DNA of 6,358 bases, taken from NCBI GenBank assembly GCA_027592105.1, contig JAQCLA010000142.1, positions 1 to 6,358 of the forward strand, read 5' to 3'. Shown here one piece after another: positions 1-5,006 of the stretch (position 1 is the stretch's first letter; the number at the start of each line of letters is the position of its first letter). The position numbers were made by a program, and so were the translations under genes. This stretch comes from Pseudomonadota bacterium (GTDB lineage Bacteria > Pseudomonadota > Alphaproteobacteria > Rhodobacterales > Rhodobacteraceae). The notes below the pieces were generated by a model that was given only the letters and a program-made list of their open reading frames with translations, searched no databases and was not told where the DNA came from.

Positions 1-783
1 ATTGCCGTGGATGCCCATCTTTTCTTCGATCTTGCCGCATGACACGGCGTTGCGCGCGCCAAGGCTGCCGTCACCATTCACCAAGACTTTTGGCACGATG
101 AAAAGCGAGACACCCTTGATCCCCTCGGGGCCGCCGGGGATTTTCGCCAAGACCAGATGCACGATATTCTCGGCCATGTCGTGTTCACCGGCCGAGATAA
201 AGATCTTTTGGCCCGTCACCTTGTAGCTGCCATCGGCTTGCGGCTCGGCGCGGGTGCGCATCAAGCCCAGATCGGTGCCGCAATGCGGCTCGGTCAGGTT
301 CATGGTGCCGGTCCAGTCGCAAGCGACCATTTTCGGCAGATAGGTGGCTTTCTGATCCGCGGTGCCATGGGCAAGGATCGTCGAGGCCGCGCCGTGGGTC
401 AGACCTTTGTACATGGTAAAGGCTTGGTTGGCGGCCGAAAAATACTCGCCCACCGCTGTGCCCATCACATAAGGCAGGCCTTGGCCGCCGAATTCCTCGG
501 GCATGTCGATGCCGGGCCAGCCCCCCACTTTCATCTGGGCAAAAGCATCCTTGAAGCCGGGCGGCGTATAGACCACGCCGTTTTCCATCTTGCAGCCCAC
601 CGTATCGCCCACCGGGTTGAGGGGCGAAAGCACCTCGGCCGCGATCTTGCCCGCCTCATCCAAGATGGCGGCGGTGAAGTCGCGATCCAGATCGCTGTAG
701 CCGGGAATGTCGCTTGCGACGATGTTCAGCACATCATGCAGCACATATTGCATGTCTTTGCTGGGGGCGGTGTAGCTGGGCAT
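1..783 (-). CDS. Acyl-CoA dehydrogenase, DmdC/FadE-like long form (5' part, runs off the window)
   Basis: The minus-strand frame is open from the ATG at 783-781 to base 1, giving 261 residues with no stop; the 3' end lies outside the window. The protein begins MPSYTAPSKDMQYVLHDVLN, which is typical of the roughly 590-residue acyl-CoA dehydrogenases that carry an extra N-terminal segment and an extra C-terminal domain. This group includes methylmercaptopropionyl-CoA dehydrogenase (DmdC). TEPHCGTDLG at residues 164-172 is the flavin/substrate-loop signature of the family, and KIFISAGEHDM (about 193-203) and EEKMGIHGN (about 253-261) are also family motifs. The enzyme would use FAD to introduce the alpha,beta double bond into an acyl-CoA. 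The catalytic Glu lies in the missing half, so substrate cannot be judged; a generic beta-oxidation role is as likely as DMSP breakdown. A clear ribosome site (GGGAG, complement of 792-796) lies 8 bases before the ATG. The stop of merR1 is 42 bases upstream, so co-transcription is likely. Confidence 0.95.
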   Translation of the reverse strand, partial: MPSYTAPSKDMQYVLHDVLNIVASDIPGYSDLDRDFTAAILDEAGKIAAEVLSPLNPVGDTVGCKMENGVVYTPPGFKDAFAQMKVGGWPGIDMPEEFGGQGLPYVMGTAVGEYFSAANQAFTMYKGLTHGAASTILAHGTADQKATYLPKMVACDWTGTMNLTEPHCGTDLGLMRTRAEPQADGSYKVTGQKIFISAGEHDMAENIVHLVLAKIPGGPEGIKGVSLFIVPKVLVNGDGSLGARNAVSCGKIEEKMGIHGN

Positions 784-791
784 GGTGAGAG

Positions 792-796
792 CTCCC
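792..796 (-). promoter_or_regulatory. Ribosome binding site of the acyl-CoA dehydrogenase
   Basis: On the minus strand GGGAG stands 8 bases before the ATG at 783. It fixes the start of the acyl-CoA dehydrogenase. No promoter or terminator is visible in the 42 bases between merR1 and this gene, which supports a shared transcript. Confidence 0.7.
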
Positions 797-825
797 GTTG
801 TTTGATGGGTGCGGAACTGGTCTGG

Positions 826-1251
826 TTATTGGGCGGCGCGATGCGGGGTGCCGACAGTCGCCAGCATCTCTTCCACGAGGCCCATTTGCGATTTCAGGTC
901 GTAGATGGCCACGTCAAGTTCGGCGCGTTGACGCTCCATGTCTTGCAGGCGGTCGCGCGCGATATCGAGGGTGCGGCTCAGCTGTGTCTCCTGCTGGTCG
1001 CCGACATAGTAGAGATCGAGAAGCTGACGGATCTCCTCGAGGCTGAAGCCGAAGCGCTTGCCGCGCAAGATCAGCTTGAGCCGGGCGCGGTCACGCTTGG
1101 AAAACAGCCGCTTTTGGCCGATGCGGGCCGGAAAGAGCAGCTCTTTTTGTTCATAGAAACGCAATGTGCGCGGCGTTACCGCGAAAGCATCGCACATCTC
1201 GCGTATCGTCATTTCATCTGCGGTCATGTGTGGATCGTCCATGTCGAACAT
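826..1251 (-). CDS. MerR family transcriptional regulator (merR1), probable acyl-CoA metabolism regulator
   Basis: This is a 141-residue MerR-type protein. The winged helix-turn-helix covers about residues 14-80: TIREMCDAFAVTPRTLRFYE is helix 1 and the recognition helix, followed by the wing and LILRGKRFGFSLEEIRQLLDLY. A C-terminal coiled coil (about 95-130) would dimerise it. There is no cysteine cluster in the C-terminal part, so a metal sensor of the MerR/CueR kind is unlikely. The sequence resembles the short MerR proteins that sit beside fatty-acid and branched-chain amino-acid catabolic genes in Rhodobacteraceae (the LiuR-like type). The frame is open to an ATG at 1287, but the best promoter has its -10 at 1290-1295, which would leave that ATG at or before the transcript start. 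The ATG at 1251 has AGAGGCGG about 10-13 bases upstream and is preferred. The neighbour downstream is an acyl-CoA dehydrogenase, the likely target. The ligand is not visible from sequence. Confidence 0.93.
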   Translation of the reverse strand: MFDMDDPHMTADEMTIREMCDAFAVTPRTLRFYEQKELLFPARIGQKRLFSKRDRARLKLILRGKRFGFSLEEIRQLLDLYYVGDQQETQLSRTLDIARDRLQDMERQRAELDVAIYDLKSQMGLVEEMLATVGTPHRAAQ

Positions 1252-1289
1252 CGTTGATCGGCCGCCTCTGGCTATGAGTCGGCACAAGG

Positions 1290-1318
1290 ATTACACGATA
1301 GCATGACGTTGACGTAAA
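1290..1318 (-). promoter_or_regulatory. Predicted sigma70-type promoter of merR1 and the acyl-CoA dehydrogenase
   Basis: Read on the minus strand, TTTACG (1318-1313) and TGTAAT (1295-1290) are separated by exactly 17 bases. They match TTGACA at four of six positions and TATAAT at five of six. Transcription would start near 1283, giving a leader of about 30 bases before the ATG at 1251. This is a pattern-based prediction. Confidence 0.6.
1304..1317. promoter_or_regulatory. ACGT palindrome overlapping the merR1 promoter, candidate MerR operator
   Basis: TGACGTTGACGTAA is a near-perfect palindrome of the form ACGT-N2-ACGT, with one mismatch in the flanking bases. It covers most of the -35 element and part of the spacer of the merR1 promoter. 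From what is known of LiuR-type MerR regulators in proteobacteria, their sites are ACGT-containing palindromes of about this form. The simplest reading is that merR1 binds here and controls itself and the dehydrogenase. Its overlap with the -35 element and the normal 17-base spacer fit repression better than classical MerR promoter untwisting. Binding is inferred. Confidence 0.55.
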
Positions 1319-1321
1319 GGC

Positions 1322-1356
1322 GACGTTGCGTCACTTCCGTCGGTGACGGAGCGTCA
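1322..1356. promoter_or_regulatory. Cluster of further GACG/CGTC inverted repeats in the merR1-glycosyltransferase gap
   Basis: Two short palindromes follow the merR1 operator: GACG-TTG-CGTC at 1322-1332 and TGACG-GAG-CGTCA at 1344-1356. They are also nested in a larger inverted repeat, CGTCAC (1329-1334) and GTGACG (1343-1348), with an 8-base loop. All share the GACG half of the site at 1304-1317, so they may be weaker secondary operators. A short hairpin is the alternative. No promoter for the plus-strand gene at 1419 was recognised in this gap. Confidence 0.35.
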
Positions 1357-1418
1357 TTTGGCCCGCTTCGAAGGATCACCGCGCTTGCCGTGGGCCGTGG
1401 CATGGGCAAGATAGCGCT

Positions 1419-2174
1419 ATGAGTGATCCGTGCGCCGTTGTCCCTGTTGCGCTGCCATTGCAGCAAGCTTGCGTCTGTTTGGGCAACCATCAGCGGTCGC
1501 GCCCACCGCGCATCCTGCATCAATATTGGGATCGCGACCCGCCAGACCAGATCCGCAAACTTCTGGCCCATTGCGCGAAAGTCTGCGCGGGGGCGGACGT
1601 GATCCATCGGGTTTGGGATGCACAAAGCGGCGCAGCACTTTTGGCCGACGGCTTTCCAGATATCGTTGTGCGCGCCTATGAGATCGCGCCGCATGCGGCG
1701 ATGAAAAGCGATATTTTGCGGATGGCTGTCATGCACCGATATGGCGGGATTTATTTGGACGCCGATATGGCGCTGCGCGTGGAAACGGGGCCATATCTCT
1801 GGCTCTCTTTCACGGATGCGCTTTTGTTCAAGTGGAACCTGCCCGAGCGCCAAAATAGCCCCAATTGGTGCATGGGGTTTCAAGCAGGCCATGATCTGGC
1901 GTGGAACGCGCTTTTGCACATGTCCAACCGGATGGTGGCCGCCGTCGAGGCCGAAGGGGAAGGCGCGATCAGCCGTGCGCTTGCCTTGGGGCCGGGGGCG
2001 CTGACCGAGGCGTTGGGCGGTTGGATCGCCGCCCATGGCGCAGACGGGATCACCATTCTCGATGTGAACGAAGCCTATCGCATGGTCCAGAATGGGCCGG
2101 AATTGCTCAAAGCACCTCTGGCCTATAAATCCTCACCCTTGCATTGGTTGGTCGCAAGCCTGCGCCCGCGTTAA
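1419..2174 (+). CDS. Glycosyltransferase with DXD sugar-binding motif (Gly_transf_sug / GT32-like)
   Basis: This 251-residue protein looks like a nucleotide-sugar-dependent transferase of the Gly_transf_sug (OCH1/GT32-like) group. RILHQYWD at 31-38 is the usual first strand (family form IPKIIHQxW). AMKSDILRMAVMHRYGGIYLDADM at about 94-117 is the diagnostic block, with Asp114 and Asp116 as the DXD pair that holds the metal and sugar nucleotide. No signal peptide or membrane helix is evident, so it should be cytoplasmic, possibly membrane-associated. The acceptor cannot be told from sequence; surface polysaccharide or lipid glycosylation is typical. The ATG at 1419 is the only good start, though the ribosome site is weak (GGGCAAG 8 bases upstream). 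No other sugar or polysaccharide gene is in the window, so it is an orphan between two MerR genes and may be an insertion into an acyl-CoA gene neighbourhood. Its TAA overlaps the stop of merR2. Confidence 0.85.
   Translation: MSDPCAVVPVALPLQQACVCLGNHQRSRPPRILHQYWDRDPPDQIRKLLAHCAKVCAGADVIHRVWDAQSGAALLADGFPDIVVRAYEIAPHAAMKSDILRMAVMHRYGGIYLDADMALRVETGPYLWLSFTDALLFKWNLPERQNSPNWCMGFQAGHDLAWNALLHMSNRMVAAVEAEGEGAISRALALGPGALTEALGGWIAAHGADGITILDVNEAYRMVQNGPELLKAPLAYKSSPLHWLVASLRPR
2171..2174. other. Overlapping stop codons of two convergent genes
   Basis: TTAA supplies TAA for the glycosyltransferase on the plus strand (2172-2174) and TAA for merR2 on the minus strand (2173-2171). There is no room for a terminator between them, so transcripts must run into the opposite gene. 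Confidence 0.9.
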
Positions 2175-2506
2175 GCGCGTGCCGTCGCATCGCGCAGGTC
2201 GCGCAGCTCGGCGATGATTTCGTCCAACTCGTTGCGGCGTTTGGCCAGTTCGGCCAATTGCGCATCGGCCAGCGCCAGCCATGTCTTGCGCTGCAATTCA
2301 CCTTGTGGATCGGCGCCATACATCTCCAGCCATTGGCGGATTTGTTCGAGCGAAAAGCCAAAGCGTCGCCCGCGCAGGATCAGCGTCATCCGCGCCACCT
2401 CGCGCGGGCCGTAGAACCGCGCCCGTCCTTCGCGCTCGGGAAAAAGCAGCTCGATATATTCGTAATGGCGCAAGGTGCGCGGTGTGACGTCAAAGTGGGC
2501 GCACAT
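2171..2506 (-). CDS. MerR family transcriptional regulator (merR2), N-terminally shortened by an upstream amber codon
   Basis: The open part encodes 111 residues beginning MCAHFDVTPRTLRHYE. It is clearly a paralogue of merR1: VTPRTLR-YE, ELLFP, LILRG-RFGFSLE-IRQ and a C-terminal coiled coil (about 65-105) match in order. The family normally has eight or nine residues before this Met. Those residues are present upstream in the same frame, as MTERLNFK at 2533-2510, but are followed by TAG at 2509-2507. That is the position where merR1 has Glu (IREMCDAF against LNFK-stop-MCAHF). A product started at 2506 would lack the first half of helix 1 but keep the recognition helix. There is no Shine-Dalgarno sequence before 2506; the G-run at 2547-2542 serves the ATG at 2533. 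Translation could restart at the ATG touching the stop. Otherwise the gene is a recent pseudogene. It is divergent from the thioesterase operon, which would be its likely target. Confidence 0.8.
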   Translation of the reverse strand: MCAHFDVTPRTLRHYEYIELLFPEREGRARFYGPREVARMTLILRGRRFGFSLEQIRQWLEMYGADPQGELQRKTWLALADAQLAELAKRRNELDEIIAELRDLRDATARA

Positions 2507-2533
2507 CTATTTGAAATTCAGCCGTTCTGTCAT
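2507..2533 (-). pseudogene. Original 5' end of merR2, ending in an in-frame amber codon
   Basis: On the minus strand an ATG at 2533-2531, placed 8 bases after a GGGGGG run, encodes MTERLNFK and then TAG at 2509-2507, directly followed by ATG at 2506. A single G-to-T change of GAG (Glu) would create this TAG. The eight codons read like a normal MerR N-terminus. It may be a true nonsense mutation, a sequencing or assembly error, or a tiny leader peptide coupled by stop-start reinitiation. Confidence 0.65.
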
Positions 2534-2556
2534 ACGCGATACCCCCCGGATCATCA

Positions 2557-2605
2557 TGGCCGCGACAGTTCGGCCAAAGCATACAGGCAACTGCGGCCAA
2601 GCATA
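2557..2605. repeat. Direct and inverted repeats in the merR2-thioesterase intergenic region
   Basis: Two direct copies lie 23 bases apart, about two helical turns: CGGCCAAAGCATA (2571-2583) and CGGCCAAGCATA (2594-2605). A third partial copy is CCAAAGCATCAGGC at 2675-2688, matching CCAAAGCATACAGGC at 2574-2588 but for one base. The same stretch can also fold: TGGCCG (2557-2562) pairs with CGGCCA (2594-2599), CAGTT (2566-2570) with AACTG (2589-2593), and GCC (2573-2575) with GGC (2586-2588), leaving small bulges on one side. It lies between divergent genes, so it could be an operator region or a transcribed hairpin. No convincing promoter was recognised in the whole 2534-2697 gap. Confidence 0.5.
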
Positions 2606-2697
2606 GAAAAACGCATGCCATCGCGAAAGCCCCGCATCCCCTTGCGCCGCGCGCCCAGCCGGGGGAGATTGCACCCAAAGCATCAGGCGGGACAGTG

Positions 2698-3153
2698 ATG
2701 GATCAAACAAGCGCGGACAAGGCGCGTATCGCGCGCCAATTCATCGAAGCGATCCCTTTTTCGCGCGCATTGCAAATGCGGCTCGAAGAGATCGGCGAGG
2801 GCGTGGCCGTGATTTCCATGCCTTGGTCCGAGATGATCGTGGGCGATCCGACATTGAGCGTGGTTCACGGCGGTGCGGTCTCGGCCTTGATGGATACTTG
2901 CGGCGGTGCTGCGGTAATGAGCCATCCACAGGCGCTGGCCGGCACGGCAACGATCGATCTGCGCATCGATTACATGCGCGCGGCCACCAGCGGCCAGCGC
3001 ATCACCGCACGGGCGGAATGCTATCACCTGACACGCTCGGTGGCCTTCGTGCGCGCCGAGGCGTGGGATGAGGATCGCACCCGCCCTGTGGCCGCCGCAA
3101 CCGGGGCCTTCACGGTCGAGCGGATCACCCCGCGCGATGGGGGCAGGTCATGA
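2698..3153 (+). CDS. PaaI-like hotdog-fold acyl-CoA thioesterase (first of a tandem pair)
   Basis: This is a 151-residue single hotdog domain of the PaaI/4HBT superfamily, which hydrolyses acyl- or aryl-CoA to free acid and CoA. VVHGGAVSALMDTCGGAA at 55-72 is the active-site segment: His57-Gly-Gly caps the hotdog helix and Asp66 stands where the family has its catalytic acid. TIDLRIDYMRAA (85-96) and a strand near 115-124 complete the fold. It is cytoplasmic, with no signal sequence. A GTG at 2695 lies just before the ATG at 2698; AGGCGGGA at 2685-2692 is better spaced for the ATG. Its TGA overlaps the ATG of the next gene by four bases (ATGA), so the two are translationally coupled. The substrate is unknown; nearby acyl-CoA dehydrogenase and MerR genes suggest acyl-CoA housekeeping. 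Confidence 0.9.
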   Translation: MDQTSADKARIARQFIEAIPFSRALQMRLEEIGEGVAVISMPWSEMIVGDPTLSVVHGGAVSALMDTCGGAAVMSHPQALAGTATIDLRIDYMRAATSGQRITARAECYHLTRSVAFVRAEAWDEDRTRPVAAATGAFTVERITPRDGGRS

Positions 3154-3662
3154 GATCGCCCCGCCCGCCCGAACCCGTCGCCTTGATCAAGCAACGCCGC
3201 GACAGCACCTTGGCAGCGCTCGTGGGCGCTGTGCCCTATATCGGTTTTCTGGGCGTCACCTTTGATCGGCGCGGCGATGAGCTGACCGCCGTGCTTGGCT
3301 ATGATGACAAGCTGATCGGCAACCCGCTGGTGCCTGCGTTGCATGGGGGGGCTATCGCCTCGTTCCTCGAGGTGACGGCGATCATGGAATTGTCGTTCAA
3401 CATGCTTTGGGATGATGTGGAGCAGGGCCGGATCGATGCCGAGAACCTTGGCGCTGCAACCCTACCGCGCCTGCCCAAGACAATCGATTTTACTGTTGAT
3501 TACCTGCGCAGCGGTCTGCCGCGTGACGCCTATGCGCGCGCGCGGGTGAACCGACAGGGGCGGCGCTATGCCTCGGTGCATGTCGAGGCATGGCAAGACC
3601 ATCGCCAAAAGCTTTTCGCGCAGGCCACGGGCCATTTCCTGATGCCGCCGCGCGATGGCTGA
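3150..3662 (+). CDS. PaaI-like hotdog-fold acyl-CoA thioesterase (second of a tandem pair)
   Basis: This is a 170-residue hotdog protein related to its upstream neighbour but clearly diverged. ALHGGAIASFLEVTAIMEL (63-81) is the active-site segment, with His65 and with Glu74 in the place of the Asp of the first copy. Both Asp and Glu occur as the acid in hotdog thioesterases. Residues about 86-108 form an extra loop before TIDFTVDYLRSG, longer than in the first copy. The start ATG overlaps the previous stop and is preceded by GGGGGCAGG. Its end overlaps the MATE gene by eight bases. Two adjacent hotdog subunits with different acidic residues could form a mixed oligomer, but that is inference. 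It could also be a binding-only or domain-of-unknown-substrate member. Confidence 0.87.
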   Translation: MRSPRPPEPVALIKQRRDSTLAALVGAVPYIGFLGVTFDRRGDELTAVLGYDDKLIGNPLVPALHGGAIASFLEVTAIMELSFNMLWDDVEQGRIDAENLGAATLPRLPKTIDFTVDYLRSGLPRDAYARARVNRQGRRYASVHVEAWQDHRQKLFAQATGHFLMPPRDG

Positions 3663-4977
3663 CAGGGGCGATCAAAGCCCGCTCAGCCATGGCCGGGTGC
3701 TGCGCATCGCGCTGCCCGTGGTGGTGTCGAATGCGACCGTGCCGCTGTTGGGTCTGGTCGACACGGGCGTCGTGGGCCAGCTGGGCGATCCCGCACCGAT
3801 CGGGGCCGTGGGTCTGGGCGCGGTGATCTTGACCTCCATCTACTGGGTGTTCGGCTTTTTGCGCATGGGCACGGTGGGTCTGGCAGCTCAGGCCATCGGC
3901 GCGGGTGACCGGGCCGAGGTGGCGGCCCTTCTCAGCCGGGTGTTGCTCATCGGGGGCGGGGCGGGGCTTGTGCTGATCGCGCTGCAATGGCCGATCATCA
4001 CGCTGGCCTTATGGATATCGCCTGCCTCAACGGCGGTCGAGGGGTTGGTGATCGCCTATCTGGGCATCCGGATCTTTTCGGCGCCAGCCGCGATCGCGGG
4101 CTATGGCATCACCGGCTGGCTGATCGCACAAGAGCGCACAGGCGCGGTTTTGGCGCTGCAGCTTTGGCAAAACGGGCTCAACATCGTGCTCTCGGCATGG
4201 TTCGTGCTGGGGCTGGGGCTGGGTGTGCCGGGGGTGGCGCTGGCCACGCTGATCGCGGAATGGGCGGGGCTGGCGCTGGGCCTATGGCTGTGTCGGGCAG
4301 CGTTCAAACTGCCTGCTTGGCGCGATTGGGCGCGTGTGTTCGACCGGGCGCGGCTGTTGCACATGGCGCGGGTCAATGGCGATATCTTGATCCGCTCGGT
4401 TCTTTTGATGCTGGGCTTTTCCTCGTTTCTGGTGCTGGCCGCCGATTTCGGGGATGTGCCGCTCGCGGCCAATCAGGTTTTGATCCAGTTCGTCTATGTC
4501 ACCGCATATGCGATGGATGGTTTCGCCTTTGCCGCCGAAGCCTTGGTGGGCCGCGCGATGGGTGCGCGTGACCGCGCGCGGCTGAGGCGTGCCGCCATGA
4601 TGACGAGCATGTGGGGGCTGGTCGTTTGTGTCGTGATGGCCAGTGTCTTTGCGATCTGGGGCGGGGCCTTGATCGATCTGATGACCACGGCGCCCGATGT
4701 GCGACTGGCCGCGCGCGACTTTTTGCCGTGGATCATGGCGGGGGTGCTGATCGGCTGGGCCTCGTGGATGCTGGATGGGATCTTCATCGGGGCCACACGC
4801 ACGGGCGATATGCGCAACATGATGGCGGTCAGTTTCGCGGGCTATGTCTTGTTTGTGCTGCTGCTGGTGCCGCTCTGGGGCAATCACGGGCTATGGGCGG
4901 CATTGGTGGGGTTTTTCGCGCTGCGCGGTGCGACGCTTGCGCTGCGCTACCCGGCCTTGGAACGCAGCGCGGGGTAG
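3655..4977 (+). CDS. MATE family efflux transporter, DinF-like
   Basis: This 440-residue membrane protein has about twelve hydrophobic segments in two similar halves (roughly 15-225 and 240-435), the normal size for MATE exporters. These proteins expel drugs or metabolites across the inner membrane in exchange for Na+ or H+. The N-terminal helix VVSNATVPLLGLVDTGVVGQLG (23-44) carries Asp36 in the VDTxVVG motif typical of the DinF branch. APIGAVGLGAVILTSIYWVFGFLRMGTVGLAAQAIGAGD (47-85) and DGFAFAAEALVGRAMGARD (288-306) are further branch features. The ATG at 3655 lies inside the end of the second thioesterase gene; no clear ribosome site is seen, so translation probably depends on coupling. 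The substrate cannot be predicted. Export of a free acid released by the two thioesterases is an attractive but unproven idea. The gene ends 29 bases before the convergent pyrD stop. Confidence 0.93.
   Translation: MADRGDQSPLSHGRVLRIALPVVVSNATVPLLGLVDTGVVGQLGDPAPIGAVGLGAVILTSIYWVFGFLRMGTVGLAAQAIGAGDRAEVAALLSRVLLIGGGAGLVLIALQWPIITLALWISPASTAVEGLVIAYLGIRIFSAPAAIAGYGITGWLIAQERTGAVLALQLWQNGLNIVLSAWFVLGLGLGVPGVALATLIAEWAGLALGLWLCRAAFKLPAWRDWARVFDRARLLHMARVNGDILIRSVLLMLGFSSFLVLAADFGDVPLAANQVLIQFVYVTAYAMDGFAFAAEALVGRAMGARDRARLRRAAMMTSMWGLVVCVVMASVFAIWGGALIDLMTTAPDVRLAARDFLPWIMAGVLIGWASWMLDGIFIGATRTGDMRNMMAVSFAGYVLFVLLLVPLWGNHGLWAALVGFFALRGATLALRYPALERSAG
4939..4970 (+). terminator. GC-rich hairpin at the end of the MATE gene, weak terminator candidate
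   Basis: GCGCTGCG (4939-4946) and CGCAGCGC (4963-4970) form a perfect 8-base stem with a 16-base loop just before the MATE stop. An alternative pairing is CTACCC (4947-4952) with GGGTAG (4972-4977). No T-run follows on either strand, so it is not a standard intrinsic terminator, and such hairpins are common by chance in GC-rich coding DNA. It is listed because the 29-base gap to the convergent pyrD holds no better candidate. Confidence 0.2.
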
Positions 4978-5006
4978 GGCGCGGATCTTCGTCTGAAAAT
5001 GCGGCG

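Noticed and set aside
157..1257. Plus-strand open frame of 366 codons opposite the acyl-CoA dehydrogenase and merR1
   Set aside because: The translation is rich in His, Gly, Ala and Arg without recognisable motifs, and it is antisense to two well-supported genes; it is a GC-rich shadow frame.
1252..1287. Upstream ATG at 1287 as the start of merR1
   Set aside because: It would lie at about the predicted transcript start and adds residues not typical of the family.
1385..1413. TTGCCG and AAGATA with 17-base spacing as a promoter for the glycosyltransferase
   Set aside because: The -10 matches the consensus at only two of six positions and would place the transcript start at or after the ATG.
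1272..2036. Minus-strand open frame of 254 codons opposite the glycosyltransferase
   Set aside because: It shows no family motifs, while the opposite strand carries a clear DXD transferase; it would also overlap the merR1 promoter.
2507..2710. The whole 67-codon minus-strand frame upstream of merR2 as a separate small gene
   Set aside because: Only its last eight codons look like protein of the MerR family; the rest covers the intergenic repeats and has no recognisable features.
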